64,000 nt of DNA from Schistosoma mansoni (Eukaryota > Platyhelminthes > Trematoda > Strigeidida > Schistosomatidae). Made by a program: the position numbers and the translations under genes. How positions within the stretch are numbered: the stretch's first letter is position 1; every line of letters starts with the position of its first letter. The stretch spans positions 21,310,325 through 21,374,324 of the forward strand of contig NC_031497.1 of NCBI RefSeq assembly GCF_000237925.1, written 5' to 3'. The notes under the pieces were generated by a model. That model ran no database searches. It saw only the letters and a program-made list of their open reading frames with translations, and had not been told where the DNA came from. This document shows positions 24,241 through 35,485 of the stretch, one piece after another.

Positions 24241-25160
24241 ATTTAATCAATCTATTTAATTCGTCTAGATACATTCAGATCAATGATAATAATATTTGAG
24301 TTCTAGATCTAAACTAAGAAAGTAAATTTTCTTATATTGATAAAAGAGATTCTCATTCATTTTAGACGCCATGCTTGTATATTACTGATTTTAGTAATAT
24401 TGTTTTTTTTCTCCCTTACAATAATCAATTTTTAACACGTCAATTAGCTACTTATAATAAATCTATCAATGATCATTTAATTCATTAGGATATATGTCTA
24501 ATTTGGAATTTAGTTTATGTATTGATCCATAGTCGTCACATGTGAATAGCATGTAGCGATTAAAAAAAATAAACGCCCACGCATGTCTGTTATGCCAAAT
24601 AAGTTTATACATTTGAAAAAAAAATTTTTTCAATTTACATAATTGATAGGCTGATATTCGAATAGTTTCAACCTTGAAATTTGATTGGTTGTTCAAATGA
24701 TGGAATATTTTGAAATGTATTTTTAACCTTTTCTGAATGTATTCGTTGCTAATTTAAAGATATGAGTAACTTATCGTTTAGTTTTGTAAATTCAGTTGAT
24801 GTGTAGTTAAATGTTAATTGCAGTGTTATGCTTTCAGGATATTGGTTTGTTGTATTTATTTGTTTAAACTGTATTGAATGAGGAATCACTTTAAAAATAC
24901 AACCATGTATGTAAACGTAATGAAATCGTTGGTTGATTATCGATAATCTTCAATTGTTCAGTGATAATTCACAAGTTGTTATAGTATTTTCACACAGTTC
25001 CTCATGCATCATCTCAATGATGAATTTAATCGGGGTGCTAGCTTTCTGGAAACTAAACAATAACATCCTCAGGTATTATATAATTTGGTGACAGAAGCTA
25101 TTATATTTAATGTACATCAGTTGATTAGGAATGATTAATTTCTTGCACAGTTTTTAACAA
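24241..25160. other. Intergenic, nothing recognised
   Basis: AT-rich sequence without a supported gene or named repeat. The minus-strand open frame at 24466-24696 has no known motif and atypical composition. Confidence 0.4.
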
Positions 25161-25164
25161 GACT

Positions 25165-25437
25165 ATAATTTATAGACTAACCAATGGAATTTCAGATTTT
25201 GTCCCCTGGATTTTCGCGCGAAACTCATCCATGTGGTCAAATGGCATCCCAGCTTTATGGCTCATGTCAATTCGTGATGAATACACTAACTCTATTTCTT
25301 AACCCTTACTTTTTACACTAATTCCTAAACTGGATTTCACACATTAATTCATAACCTTGCTCTAAAACTACTAGATAGTTGTATTTTCTCAGAGTCACTT
25401 TGGTTCCTCTCGAAGGTCGTTCATAGATTATGGTCAT
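25165..25437. mobile_element. MITE-like element, copy 1 (degraded)
   Basis: Same element as 30985-31228: starts GACTATAATTTATAGACTAA, inner block TTCGCGCGAAACTCAT, then TGTCAATTCGTGATGAATAC, GTCACTTTGGTTCC and the inverted end GGTCGTTCATAGATTATGGT. The terminal inverted repeats are imperfect here. No transposase frame inside. Confidence 0.6.
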
Positions 25438-25954
25438 ATCCAAGTTTTTTGTTGAACTCTTTACAAGTAACGTTGCGTAGTTAATAAATAGGTTATAATT
25501 TTACGATTTAAACGTCTGTGGATAAATGTATTTGGGTTCGAAGCGGGTGAAATCAGATCTACTCACAACAATTCGCTATTGCCAGTCATAGACAACGTGC
25601 TAACTGCCACAAACCCATTGCATATCAACTTGACATACCTCATGTTAGCGCAAGATAGGGAGTTGACAAGAATAAAGACATAGGAGGGAAAACTAATATT
25701 ATCGATTTTAATGAGAACCCAGACATCAGAAATATAAAATCAAGGGGATAAATGAAATGGAATCGTCATGAAAATCAAGATTACAATAAACCCTTCAAAA
25801 GACCATCTTTAATCTAAAGGCTCAAACCTGGAATTGTACACTACTCAGCTTGAAAGTTCATATCACTACAACTCTAGTTGGACAGATACAAATTTGAAAG
25901 TAGTTCAGTTTAAAATTTCATAATTGACATTACTGACTCACCTTAGTTCAATGA

Positions 25955-26085
25955 CCACTGAAAACCAGGAGACGTTACTCAGCTGATTCGTTCTAGTACG
26001 GGACTCAGTAGTGTGGATGCGTTATCAACGAGCAGGTACCTTTAGATCTTGTAGCGAGAACTTAACCTTAAAACTACTGAGCTGA
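25955..26085 (-). mobile_element. Old SINE-B copy
   Basis: Degraded match: minus strand reads GTGGATGCG-like, ACTACTGAGTCCCGTACTAG, AACGAA, and the plus strand GAACTTAACCTTAAAACTAC TGAGC matches the A-box side of SINE-B. Too worn to give exact borders. Confidence 0.4.
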
Positions 26086-28600
26086 CGAAATTTAAAGGTT
26101 CTGACTTCGTGGATGTACACTGGTAGAGATTATCCATACTAGGGAAAAATATCTGTCTAAACATACATTGTATGAGATACCTATGCAAGAAATATGATAA
26201 ATAACAATGGCCTACCGGTTAGATTGAATGTTACTACAATTTTTATTTAGATAAAGAATGATTAGTTAATTAAAAATAAAATAATTTCGGATGAAAACTC
26301 ATTTTATTTGACGTTTACTGAAGAAGAAGAAGCAGTAACATAAAATCCTTTTTTTTCCTCTTGATCGATGAAATGATGTAATCATGAAAGAGTTGGAGGT
26401 GTGTTAAGCTTAACATACCCCTGTAGTTGTTTTTTTCTTCGTTGTGGTTAGAAATATTGTAATAACGATAACTAGTCCTACAGTATCATCCATACGCAAT
26501 GATAACTAATCACTTATAAGTCTATATTACTAGGCTAAATACCCTATTTAGCTTTTATTTTTAGTAATAAGTCATATGATTAATTAACCAAAGTATAATT
26601 CATCTTTCACGTGACAGTTTCTTTCATCAGTCAATATTTTATTGATTCATAATTCTGTTGGCTGAAATCTATTATTAGAATTGAACGAAAATTTAAATTC
26701 TAAAATTAGTAATTAAATGATACGTTTGATTGGCTGAACTACAATAATAATTTAGTTATTCGAATATATTCTAATAATAATTACACTTGCTATCAACCTT
26801 CTACAATAAGATTATTGTAGATGTAAAAATGTATATGATTGTGGAGATTGCTGAGTTTCATTGAAATCATGAACCGATCAATGTTAAACCACCATTGAAA
26901 GACTGGAAGCACTGGACGGGTGTTTCATCCTAGTATGAGACACTTCAACAGTATCCATCTGTTACTAATGATATGTTATTCTGTGTAAATTTTAAAAAGG
27001 GGATTATATTTGTAAACATTTTTATTGATAGTAACTAAAGATGACTTCAAAGTTACACTTGCCAATCTGGTTAACGTTTTTTCAAGAACATAACCAAACA
27101 TTAAAATCATCAAAAACAAATAGGGTTCATAGAATTGATTACTAGATGACTGTGTTAAGTTAATAAGAACCCTAATCTAAATGGTAATGAATAATTTCAC
27201 CGTAGTTGGGCTCCGATTTACGATTATAGTTTAGTGCTAAGGCTTCAATACTTACGGAATCAGGAACAGTTGGGCTACTCTGATGCGATCAGTTTTGCTG
27301 CCTAAATCGATCATAGCAGCTAGCGTATAACACTTCGACGCCTGGCCGCTAACACAAAGATAAGAAAAACTGTAGAAAAACTTGATATTCGAGGTAGAAC
27401 AAATAGAACAAAACGAAATGATGCAACTCTATATATACAATAACGAAAACATGACCTTCAAGCACATAGAATTTTTAGTGGATTGAAGGCAACGGCAACC
27501 AATCGGACAAAGGTAAAGCCTATGAAAAAAACTGAATTTAAGGAAAGATACTTGCAGCTATCATTTCTAGTTTGATTTCAAAACTTTTAACGAAATTTGA
27601 GTAACCTTGTAATCACTTTAGCAGGTCAATTATACAATCATGTTATGATATTGAATTAAGAAATTATCAGTGTAAATATGAGTCACTAGGTGTGAAATAT
27701 AATGAAATTCTAGTAAGCAAAAAAGTGTATCTATGTGTAGCAGATCTGATGAGAAAAACCTCCGACCATTTATGGCCCTAGTGTATGATCGAGAATGAAA
27801 TTAGTTAGTCTAATAGATAACCATAAAATACACTTTTTATATTATGTATGGAATGTGAATAAATGTAGATTCGTGTTAACTATGTTAAACAGACTGCCTG
27901 TTTATGGAATATCCAAACATAATAACTGATTAAAACAAACGAAATAAAATCGTTTCTGTCTACAAAAAAATGAAATGATTTGATTTTAGTCCCTGCAGTT
28001 TTTGCAAATACAACTCCTTCTTACAACTAGATCAGTAACTGAGTAGTGACCATTGTAATGTTTGATCAAGTAGCAATGTGACCATTAGCTTAAGTGACTA
28101 GATATTGCATGTACTATATTTTTGAGGTTCCTTTCCATGCGCTTTGTTCCCAACTGTTGTGAAAGTATTCGTTTAACTTTATTCGGAAATGATCTATGGT
28201 AACGTAAACAAATGTGATTGATCACTGAATGTAAACTCTTAGAGACTTATTAATGACTATCTAATTTGTGTTTTCCTATCTCTAGTCTGAACTCACTAAG
28301 TGTACACTGCTTTTAATCGTGCTGAATAAAATATTATCTTCTCTGTACTCTGATTGTCTATTATTAGTTGTGTATCAGGTATAATGTGATACAGTCTTTG
28401 TATCGCGTATCGACCGAGTATCCAATTTGGTGGTAGTATAGCCTCAATCAACGCTCAGACTATTGTAATATAGCAGTATAACACAGAAACAGGGAATATT
28501 TAAATTCTGCTGTTATATCAAAAAGTTATTATAATATATTTTCCATAGAATTTATGATTTTATACCGGTTTCTTAGTATCTATATTTCTATTATATTAAC
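26086..28600. other. Intergenic, mostly unassigned
   Basis: Apart from the SINE-B piece at 26855-26962 I see no supported feature. No open frame above about 60 codons with a recognisable domain. Blocks near 27240-27350 and 28370-28460 look like mixed-composition old repeats, without a second copy that I could align. Confidence 0.35.
26855..26962 (-). mobile_element. SINE-B fragment
   Basis: Contains ACCACCATTGAAAGACTGG, AAGCACTGGACGGGTGTTTC and a worn CTGTTGAAGTG core on the minus strand, matching the 3' part of SINE-B. The hammerhead boxes are mutated. Confidence 0.55.
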
Positions 28601-29345
28601 AAGAGCAAGATTCCCATCGGTTTCTGTTCTGAACCATGTTTGATAACATCTCAAGTCAATCAGTTGCACTTTCTCTAAGATTTCAACCAGATAGTTGTGA
28701 TGGACATGAAGAAGCTAGTACTTACTAAACGGCTTTCTTTCACACTACGGGACCATATTATAAAATGATTATCTCTTCATATAATTAAAATAACCCATTT
28801 TGTCATTGAATAAAAATTTAGAGAATTCAGCAAAGAAAATTTCCTCTCTGGTATTACCACAGACTCCAGTGTGGGCAAATAAAGTATGATATGGAAGTCA
28901 GTGGGATGACACTCATAAAACATGTCTCAACCCAAGATATTCTGAGTTGATATCAACTAAATAATTGTCACTGAGCCTGAACACACATCGCTTGACCTCA
29001 ACACTGTTAACATGCTGTTACCACTGGATGTCAGCAATCATTCGAAGACGACGATGGTCAAACACAGAAAGTCGTCAGACATACTAACCCTTAAGAGGTA
29101 AAATTGCACGTGTACAGAGCAAGACTGAACTCACTTACGCCTTGTAAACCGGACTTTTTACACCCAGATCAACACTACGTCAGCATCGAAAAGTCTTTCT
29201 CCAGGTAACATATCTGCAACACCATTACTTACTTCCACCAGGGCTGTTTCCAGAAAGTCATCAACTTCAAAATTGCAAAGGAATAGTGAAATTGGACGAC
29301 CCTGCCTACCTGCACTTCTAGAATGGAATAATGAAGAGAGGTGGC
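28600..29345 (-). mobile_element. Degraded LINE ORF2 3' region
   Basis: 28605-28765 aligns with 3510-3665 (CATCGGTTTCTGTTCTGA against CATCGGCTTCTATTCTGA; GAAGAAGCTAGT against CAGAAGCTAGT; CGGCTTTCTTTCACACTACGGGACC). Farther up, minus-strand frames give DHRRLRMIADIQWQH and EVKRCVFRLTDNY, the pattern that precedes the GWGPRD end in schistosome LINEs. Many frame breaks; non-functional. Confidence 0.6.
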
Positions 29346-29621
29346 TATGTGTCCCAATCTGTCTAAGGAGTTCATATATAATGCCTTAAAATGTTAATTC
29401 ACTTCTCAAACACACCCGTCTTCAATAGTCAATCTCAGAGCATAATTCTGTTCAATGAATAGAAGTCCAACTTGATAACATGAGATACAAAGGTTAATAA
29501 ATTTTAACGTGATGGAAGTTAATCATAATCTCAACTCAATTTGAAAATTGAAGGTCTTGATATATTTATTATTCTTCAGAAAGCTAGAAAAAATCAAATA
29601 ATTGGGGAGAACACTATTCAC

Positions 29622-30730
29622 TTACTTACGCATTTTACGCTTCGTCGAGGAGCATAGGCCTGTTGCGTGTTCGCTAGTCGGGATTACCAATTATATTTTC
29701 GCGTTCGTAAGTCGGGATCGCCAATTGTGTTGCGTGTTCGTACGTCGGGATTACCGGTTATGTAGTGCCGTGCTTCAATAATAGTTCACTTCGATAACCG
29801 TTATTATACCGATCTTAACGGTGTATAAAATCAGAAGGCAAAAGGAAGCGGCAACTACATTTTTATTGATGAATGATGCAGACCAGAAAGCCGTGGGCAC
29901 ATGAGCAAGTGTAAGCGAGCGAAGCAAAGATGATGCATAGTGGAGATGGCTGGGAAGCCAACTCGCTATGAGCAAGCATTACTCAATATTATAATCAGAC
30001 AAAAATGAACGACAGACATATGATGAATAGGATACGAAGGGTACACATATACGCTCATATAAAAATATAGTCAAGGTTAATAAGCGAATAATTAACAAGA
30101 TCAAAATATGACTCATAATGTATAGGTGAATTAGCTTGGCCAGAAGCTAGAATAAAGTATATGGGCTTAACATAACAACCGATACTACAGGCCGCTCACC
30201 AGCATTCTCCATCCAACTCTGTTCTCCACAATCCTCTCCAGTTGTTTCCAGTTGCTATTCATTCTTTTCATGTCTGCTTCCGATTCCCGACGCAATGCGT
30301 TCCTTGGTCTGCTTCTGTTCCTTTTCCTACTAAGATTCCAAGTTAACACATACTCCGCAATGTATGTAATATCCACTTTCAACGTCTTTTCCTAATTTCC
30401 TGTTCATCCAAAAGCTGATTTGTTCACTCCCATAATAGGTTGTTGCTGATGGTATCCGGCCGACGGACAATGAGTAGCTTACGTAGATAATTGCTTATAA
30501 ATACTTCTCTTTTTGGTGATGGTTGTAGTAGTTCTCCAAGTTTCAGCTCTGTACAGTAGAACTGTCTCGACGTTCGTATTGAAGATTCTGACTTTGATAT
30601 TCGTTGATAGTTGTTTTGAGTTGCATATGTTCTTCAACTGTAGGAATGCTGTCCTTGCTGTGCCAGTCCTATCAACACTAGTTGCTTCTAATAATAAATT
30701 TCTAGGTACTGAAGACAATTTATTGCACAT
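29622..30730 (-). mobile_element. SR2/RTE-type LINE, 5'-truncated, with 3' UTR
   Basis: Minus strand reads QLKNICNSKQLSTNIKVRIF, then NTNVETVLLYRAETWRTTTT (30479-30730), and after a gap NLSRKRNRSRPRNALRRESE, NSNWKQLERIVENRVGWRML (30185-30382). Both are hallmarks of the RTE/SR2 ORF2 carboxy end. The 3' region holds a 3-unit minisatellite (29660-29765) and closes with the CTCCTCGACGAAG block and GTAAGTAAGTG at 29622. The segment between the frames is shifted. Dead copy. Confidence 0.75.
29660..29765. repeat. Minisatellite, about three 33-base units
   Basis: Units share GCGTTCG-(N)-AGTCGGGAT-(A/C)-CC: TTCGCTAGTCGGGATTACC, TTCGTAAGTCGGGATCGCC, TTCGTACGTCGGGATTACC. It lies in the 3' UTR of the LINE copy. 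Confidence 0.75.
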
Positions 30731-30984
30731 TTAAAGCCTTTGAAAATTGGCATAGTACATCATATGTATATTATATAGAATCATGGACCCATACAATTTC
30801 TGATTTATAGACAAAAAAAACCTTAATCGCAACCAAGATATTTGAATTAAATGAAGTATTGTTTTCTTAGCTGGATGGTTTGATCGTGGAGCTTTCAACG
30901 TTCTTCTGAACGACATACCTATACGTCAATCCAAATTCTTACACCTTAGATTAACGCAAAGAGCGAATTAATTAATCAGGCAAG

Positions 30985-31228
30985 ACTATAATTTATGGAC
31001 GAACCAATCAAATTTAGGATTGCAGATCTTGGATTTTGGCGCGAAATTCATTCACTCATTTGGCTAAATACCATTTTGGCAGTATAGTTTATGTCATTTC
31101 GTGATGAAAACAGTAAATCTAATTCCTAACCCTAATGTTCAACCGTAAATTATAATCTTAATTCCTTACACTGGTTTGTAGATGAACATTCCAGGGTCAC
31201 TTTGGGGTTGCTAGAAGGTCGTCCATAA
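30985..31228. mobile_element. MITE-like element with 18-base terminal inverted repeats
   Basis: Left end ACTATAATTTATGGACGA and right end TCGTCCATAAATTATAGT are exact inverted repeats over 18 bases. The inside has no coding frame, and a second, worn copy lies at 25165-25437. The size (244 bases) and lack of coding fit a MITE. I could not define a target duplication, so the superfamily is open. Confidence 0.7.
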
Positions 31229-31472
31229 ATTATAGTTTCACCATTAACTACATGACAAACCAAAGAAAATGAAATAATATCAAATGGAATAAAGAATCAA
31301 ACATGAGAAATATCATTCATTCGATGACTGTAAATTCAAGCTTTATACAATAATAAAGAATGAACACATTTCTCACACTATAATTTATATTAAATCCTGT
31401 GTTTGAATTTCCCTAATCATAGACTATGGGCACTTTTACAGGTTGAAATTTGAAATTCTGAATTTATCTAGA

Positions 31473-31912
31473 TTTTATTTATTATTTTATTTAAACATAT
31501 AAATATTGGTACAAGGAAGCACCAGATATATATGCGCTACACAAATCTCATTTGATTCGTATGAGGTCTGTAATACTGCTGAGGTGCCCAGAACAAAGCA
31601 AGTGGTTAACTTAGATGGCTACACCCCGAACCTTTAACCTAAAGATCTGATCCACAAGGTAGTGGAGTATCGTGAGGAGATGCAGTCTCATGGTAGCCGG
31701 TGACCAACAATTGGTTCATACACCATTTATTCCCTCAGGATACTGGACCCCATGTGCACCATTGGTTTAGAATAAGGGTTTTCCAAATCCCCTAGATGGA
31801 CATTCCGTGTCCGTTAACCCGTTTAAAGCGCTGGACATTCGCATTTCGTCCCCTCAATTTCGTAAACAACAGTAATGCCACGAGAAGGCAGTGAGTGGGA
31901 CTTCTAGATCAT
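31473..31912 (-). mobile_element. SINE-A, antisense copy
   Basis: From the tail block TTTATTTAAACATATAAATAT through CACCATTGGTTTAGAATAAG and GCGCTGGACATTCGCATTTC to AACAACAGTAATGCCACGAG and GGCAGTGAGTGGGACTTCT. The head is cut at about 31912. Confidence 0.78.
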
Positions 31913-32092
31913 GTTAATGGTTCATTTGAAAGTAAATGTGAACAGATCAAGACAATTTCAAAAGAAAGCATAAATTTGTCTAACGTCTTCAAACTTTATA
32001 CAATTTACATTTGGTTCTACATATAATATCTGGTTATTCAAAATAACATAAATAAATTATAACAATTAAATCGATGACACACACCATTTGAT

Positions 32093-32285
32093 GGCGGCTC
32101 AGTGATCTACGGGTTAAGCGTTCGCGCGCGTGACTGAAAATCCTGGGTTCGAATCCCTCGAACAGGATTGTGGATGTGCAATGTCAATGAGTTCTATACT
32201 GCGACGAAACGACCATCCAATGCTTCCAAGTTTTCAGTAGTGGTCTAACATTAATCTATTCATGATCTCAATCAACAAGTCGATG
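32093..32285 (+). mobile_element. SINE-B, sense copy with tRNA-like head
   Basis: Starts GATGGCGGCTCAGTGATCTA (A-box side), has CTGGGTTCGAATCCCTCGAA (B box GGTTCGAATCC), then a worn core GTCAATGAGTTC...GACGAAACGACCATCC. Ends TAATCTATTCATGATCTCAA. The ribozyme boxes are broken (TCAATGAG). Confidence 0.7.
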
Positions 32286-32514
32286 GATTTGACAATTGAA
32301 AGTCCCGGTAATGAATTATCTACAATTACGTTCTTATTGATTTTAAGAAAATATTTATTTTCACCTTGTTTTCTTAGAGAACTAATTAATATTAATGTTT
32401 ATATCGTAAGCCATCATAAGCTTATAACATGAACAAATAAATTAAATAACTCATCTACATTACTTTATAATAGGAAAGAAAAATTATTTGTGTTATTATA
32501 TTAATAGAGTATAA

Positions 32515-32785
32515 ACTGATATAGATGGTGGTTAGCAGTGGAATCTAGAACGCGCATTTCGTCCTATTCAGAACTCGTCAGCTGAATGTACCTCCATCCC
32601 AGAGTTGATGTTCACTTTGTGACTTAAAACCATCACTGTTCGCTTCAAACTCCATCACGTCATCCACTTAGGATGAAATGCATATCCTGGATCCCACTGC
32701 TAGCTACTATCCAGTTTTACTTATAATGTTTTTGACTTAAAGCAATATTGAAGCAATCCATACAGGATGCACATATGCCAATAAT
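32515..32785 (+). mobile_element. Sm-alpha-type SINE, fold-back with tRNA head in loop
   Basis: The left arm 32525-32620 is the hammerhead part read on the minus strand: ACATTCAGCTGACGAGTTC, GGACGAAATGCGCGTTCTAG, core CTGACGAG and GAAA present, cleavage triplet GTT. Then comes the inverted tRNA-like part (TTCGCTTCAAACTCCATCAC GTC), then a plus-strand 3' half with CACTGCTAGCTACTATCC and the SINE tail GATGCACATATGCCAATAA. Confidence 0.68.
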
Positions 32786-32794
32786 AGATTGTGT

Positions 32795-33135
32795 AATTGA
32801 AATCGTGAATCAATTGAAGCTAGACCACCATGGAAAACCTGAAAGCATTGGACGGCCGTTTCCTCCTATTTTGGGACTCCTCAGCAGTGAGCATCCACGA
32901 TCCCGCCTCACGAGATTCGAACACAGGACCCATCAGTTTCGCGCGCGAGCGCTTAACCTCTAGATCATTGAGTCGTCATCCGATGGTGTTAATGTGTAAC
33001 TTCAACCAATCCACGAAATTGAGCAACCGTCCACCATTGTTTTCAGTGAGTCGATATCTCACAACAGACTCGGTTGAACTCCACTGGTCACTGCTTCTCA
33101 CTAGAACTCCAGGAAATATCTCTTGAAGCCAGTCA
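32795..33135 (-). mobile_element. SINE-B, antisense copy with long 5' part
   Basis: Minus strand: 5' part with GTGAGATATCGACTCACTGA and TTCGTGGATTGGTTGAAGTT, A-box-like ATGACGACTCAATGATCTAG, B box TCGAATCTCG, then CTGAGGAGTCCCAAAATAGG. The base before GAAAC is G instead of C, which breaks helix II next to the core, so this copy is probably inactive. Confidence 0.72.
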
Positions 33136-33159
33136 CTAGTGAGCATATGTTGATTAATA

Positions 33160-33345
33160 TCAGAAGGGGGGTTTGTGGAGATATTAGTAATTTTATAGTT
33201 GAAATCATGAATTAATTGAAGCTAGACCACCATGAAAAACCTGGAGGCACTGGATGGCCCCCTTCTGATAATAATAAATTGATCAATTGTAGGCCTCAAC
33301 ATCAATGGGAATATTCAAACAGCCAATACTATGTAAATTTAAAAA
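33160..33345 (-). mobile_element. SINE-B and Sm-alpha end fragments, joined
   Basis: 33160-33262 is a SINE-B end (CAGAAGGGGGGTTTGTGGAG, then GCTAGACCACCATGAAAAAC). 33275-33345 is an Sm-alpha tail (GATCAATTGTAGGCCTC, CATCAATGGGAATATTCAAA, CAGCCAATACTA). Confidence 0.5.
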
Positions 33346-33404
33346 TAAAGGATATTTCAATAAAAGTTATTGAACAAATTTAAAGAAAGAAGCTCGTGTA
33401 CACG

Positions 33405-33447
33405 TACGTGTGTGTGTGTGTGTGCGTGAGCGCGCGCGCGCGCGCGT
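33405..33447. repeat. (GT)n(GC)n microsatellite
   Basis: About nine GT units, then an interrupted GC run of about eight units. The purine-pyrimidine alternation is unusual in this AT-rich DNA. Confidence 0.9.
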
Positions 33448-33814
33448 AAGCAAGCAACCAAAATTACAATATAGAAGTATATATATATATTGTTACTTAG
33501 GAATCAAATTGTGATATATGCTGTAAAACAAAAAACAAACAAACAATCTAATTGATTATTTCTAAAAATATTTTCTTGTTTAATACTATTTATATCTTAT
33601 TATTAATATTGAATGCTTAATTTAAATTTCTTCTATTTCTATTCTTAGTTTCATACAATTAGATCCCTTGATAAATTTTTCTTCTTACAGAATAAGAACA
33701 ATAAAGTTGGTAGAATGAAATGAATTCATTCAATATCATGATTTCATGGGATATGGAATGAATGTAAATGATGTATTCTAAATAATTAATAGACAAAAGG
33801 AAAATACTGATCTT

Positions 33815-34112
33815 ACTTAGTGGCTAAGTGGATAACGCGATGGCGTTTGAAGCGAATGGTACTGTGTTCGAATCTCAGAGTGAACATCAACTCTGAGATG
33901 CAGGTAAATCCAGTTGACGAGTCCCAAATAGGACAAAACGTGCGTCCTGGATTCCACTGCTAGCTACTATCCATCTTTGCTTACAATGCTTATGAATTAG
34001 GGCTATATCGATGCAATACGCACAGTATGCACATATGCCGATAAGAGACTGACCAGTTGCAGTCCTAAAACATCAATGGGAAGATTCAAACAAACAATAC
34101 TAAGTGATTTTA
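33815..34112 (+). mobile_element. Sm-alpha-type SINE, full length
   Basis: tRNA-like head TGGCTAAGTGGATAACGCG (A box) and GTGTTCGAATCTCAGAG (B box), then the hammerhead region AATCCAGTTGACGAGTCCC, AATAGGACAAAACGTGCGTC, CTGGATTCCACTGCTAGC, and the tail GACTGACCAGTTGCAGTCC to AACAAACAATACTAAGTG. Core boxes are mutated (TTGACGAG for CTGACGAG, CAAAAC for CGAAAC), so self-cleavage is doubtful. Confidence 0.82.
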
Positions 34113-34117
34113 ATAAT

Positions 34118-34163
34118 AATAATAGGAAGAAGAAGAATGATAATAACAACAATAATAATAATG
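34118..34163. repeat. Imperfect (AAT)n tract
   Basis: AATAATAATAGGAAGAAGAA followed by AATAATAACAACAATAATAA; lies between the Sm-alpha tail and the next SINE-B and may be its insertion site. Confidence 0.7.
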
Positions 34164-34164
34164 G

Positions 34165-34300
34165 ATGAGAAGGGGTTTTGTGGAGAATTTAGTATTTTTC
34201 ACATTTGAAATCATGAGTCAATTGAAGCTAGACCACCATTGAAAACCTGGAAGCACTGGACGGCCGTTTCGTCCTATTATGGGACTCCTCAGCAGTGCGC
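34165..34300 (-). mobile_element. SINE-B 3' part with intact hammerhead core
   Basis: Begins GAGAAGGGGTTTTGTGGAG. Minus strand 34298-34253 reads GCACTG-CTGAGGAG-TCCCATAATAGGA-CGAAAC-GGCCGTC-CAGTGC: all type-I hammerhead core boxes with matching helix I (GCACTG/CAGTGC), helix II (GTCC/GGAC) and a short helix III (ACG/CGT). The copy stops abruptly at 34300, where the inverted repeat begins. Confidence 0.78.
34253..34298 (-). ncRNA. Hammerhead ribozyme candidate in SINE-B
   Basis: 46 bases on the minus strand. Core: CUGAGGA (CUGANGA with N = G), GAAA and cleavage triplet GUC. Expected cut lies between plus positions 34259 and 34258. Helix I has six pairs, helix II four with an AUAAU-type loop, and helix III three with a two-base loop, as in the known Sm-alpha ribozyme. 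Helix III this short often makes monomers weak (family knowledge). Confidence 0.62.
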
Positions 34301-34761
34301 TTATAGAATTCATAACATACAGTTCAACATGTGTTCACATGAATTGATTCAAGTAAGGTCAAGATATAAAAAAATATTTAAATCGAATTTAATCGGTTAA
34401 ATTATTTCGTTCGTTTTTATTGGAGAGTTTGTAATAAATTAATAGAGGATATTCTTTTGTTTCAACAATATACATAAGAACAACCTGTTGTGAGATATCA
34501 ACTCACTGATGACATTGATGAACGGTCGCTCAAAATCGTGGATTGGCTGAAGTTAGACATTAACACCGTTGGATGCCGGCTCAGTGGTCTATCGGTTAAG
34601 GGCTTCGCCTCGAGACTGGTAAGTCCTGGGTTCGATTCTCGCGAGTGCGGGATCGTGGATGCCCACTGCTGAGGAATCCATTTTTAGACCGAAACGGCCG
34701 TCAAGCAGTGCTCCCAGGTTTTCCATGGTTGTCTAACTTCAATTGACTCATGATTTCAACT
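34300..34761 (+). repeat. Left arm of 462-base inverted duplication
   Basis: Arm from CTTATAGAATTCATAACATA to TCATGATTTCAACT. Its inverse lies at 35202-35663. It holds about 180 bases of non-SINE DNA and a plus-strand SINE-B (from about 34480). Spacer 34762-35201 is 440 bases of AT-rich DNA. Confidence 0.85.
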
Positions 34762-34765
34762 GTGA
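34480..34765 (+). mobile_element. SINE-B within left arm
   Basis: 5' part GTTGTGAGATATCAACTCAC, A box GGCTCAGTGGTCTATCGG, B box GGGTTCGATTCTC, then CTGAGGAATCCATTTTTAGA with a damaged helix II. After GTC it reads AAGCAGTGC. Ribozyme not functional by sight. Confidence 0.75.
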
Positions 34766-35197
34766 AAAATAATAATAATGCCTAAAAAATCCCATAGTTG
34801 ATAAGTGAAACATCATCTGGAACAATATATGTATATATGATTCACGTATTTACAAAAGGAAATGACTAATCTGTACACGTAATTTGTTACTAACCCATTC
34901 TTGTATCCTACTGGTTCATAAAATTGTGATTTGACAGCCCACGCATTTTCAAACTTTGTGAACATTTTTTATTTATTTCCATATTTGAAGTGAACAATTT
35001 TGTGTTGAATCTATATAAATGTTTAGTATTTCCATCATCTTGTGATAATTAGGTGTTTTAATACAAGCTTCACAATATACATAATTATCATTTCTGTAGA
35101 TGAATCAAGCTTAAACGAATAAATGATAAGAATACAGTGATTGGGATCAACATTACTTTTGTTGATTCATTTAAAATATAAATCTAATTCATTATTT

Positions 35198-35485
35198 GCA
35201 TAGTTGAAATCATGAGTCAATTGAAGTTAGACAACCATGGAAAACCTGGAAGCACTGCTTGACGGCCGTTTCGTCCTATTATGGGACTCCTCAGCAGTGC
35301 GCATCCACGATCCCGCACTCGCGAGATTCGAACCCAGGACCTACCAGTCTCGAGGCGAAGCCCTTAACCGATAGACCACTGAGCCGGTATCCAACGGTGT
35401 TAATGTCTAACTTCAACCAATCCACGAAGTTGAACAACCGTTCATCAATGTCTTCAGTGAGTTGATATCTCACAACAGGTTGTTC
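35198..35485 (-). mobile_element. SINE-B within right arm
   Basis: Minus strand: ACTCACTGAAGACATTGATG, GGCTCAGTGGTCTATCGG (A box), GGGTTCGAATCTCGCGAG (B box), then CTGAGGAGTCCCATAATAGG and ACGAAACGGCCGTC followed by AAGCAGTGC. The core is intact, but three extra bases after the cleavage triplet bulge helix I. Confidence 0.78.

Noticed and set aside
27735-27755. CTGATGAGAAAA block resembling a hammerhead box
   Set aside because: No GAAAC box, helix II partner or GUC site at a fitting distance.
29660-29765. CRISPR-like spaced repeats
   Set aside because: Only three diverged units in a eukaryotic LINE tail; no cas genes or regular spacers.
34560-34645. tRNA-like sequence with A and B boxes
   Set aside because: It is the head of a SINE-B copy; the arms do not form a normal acceptor stem and many copies exist.
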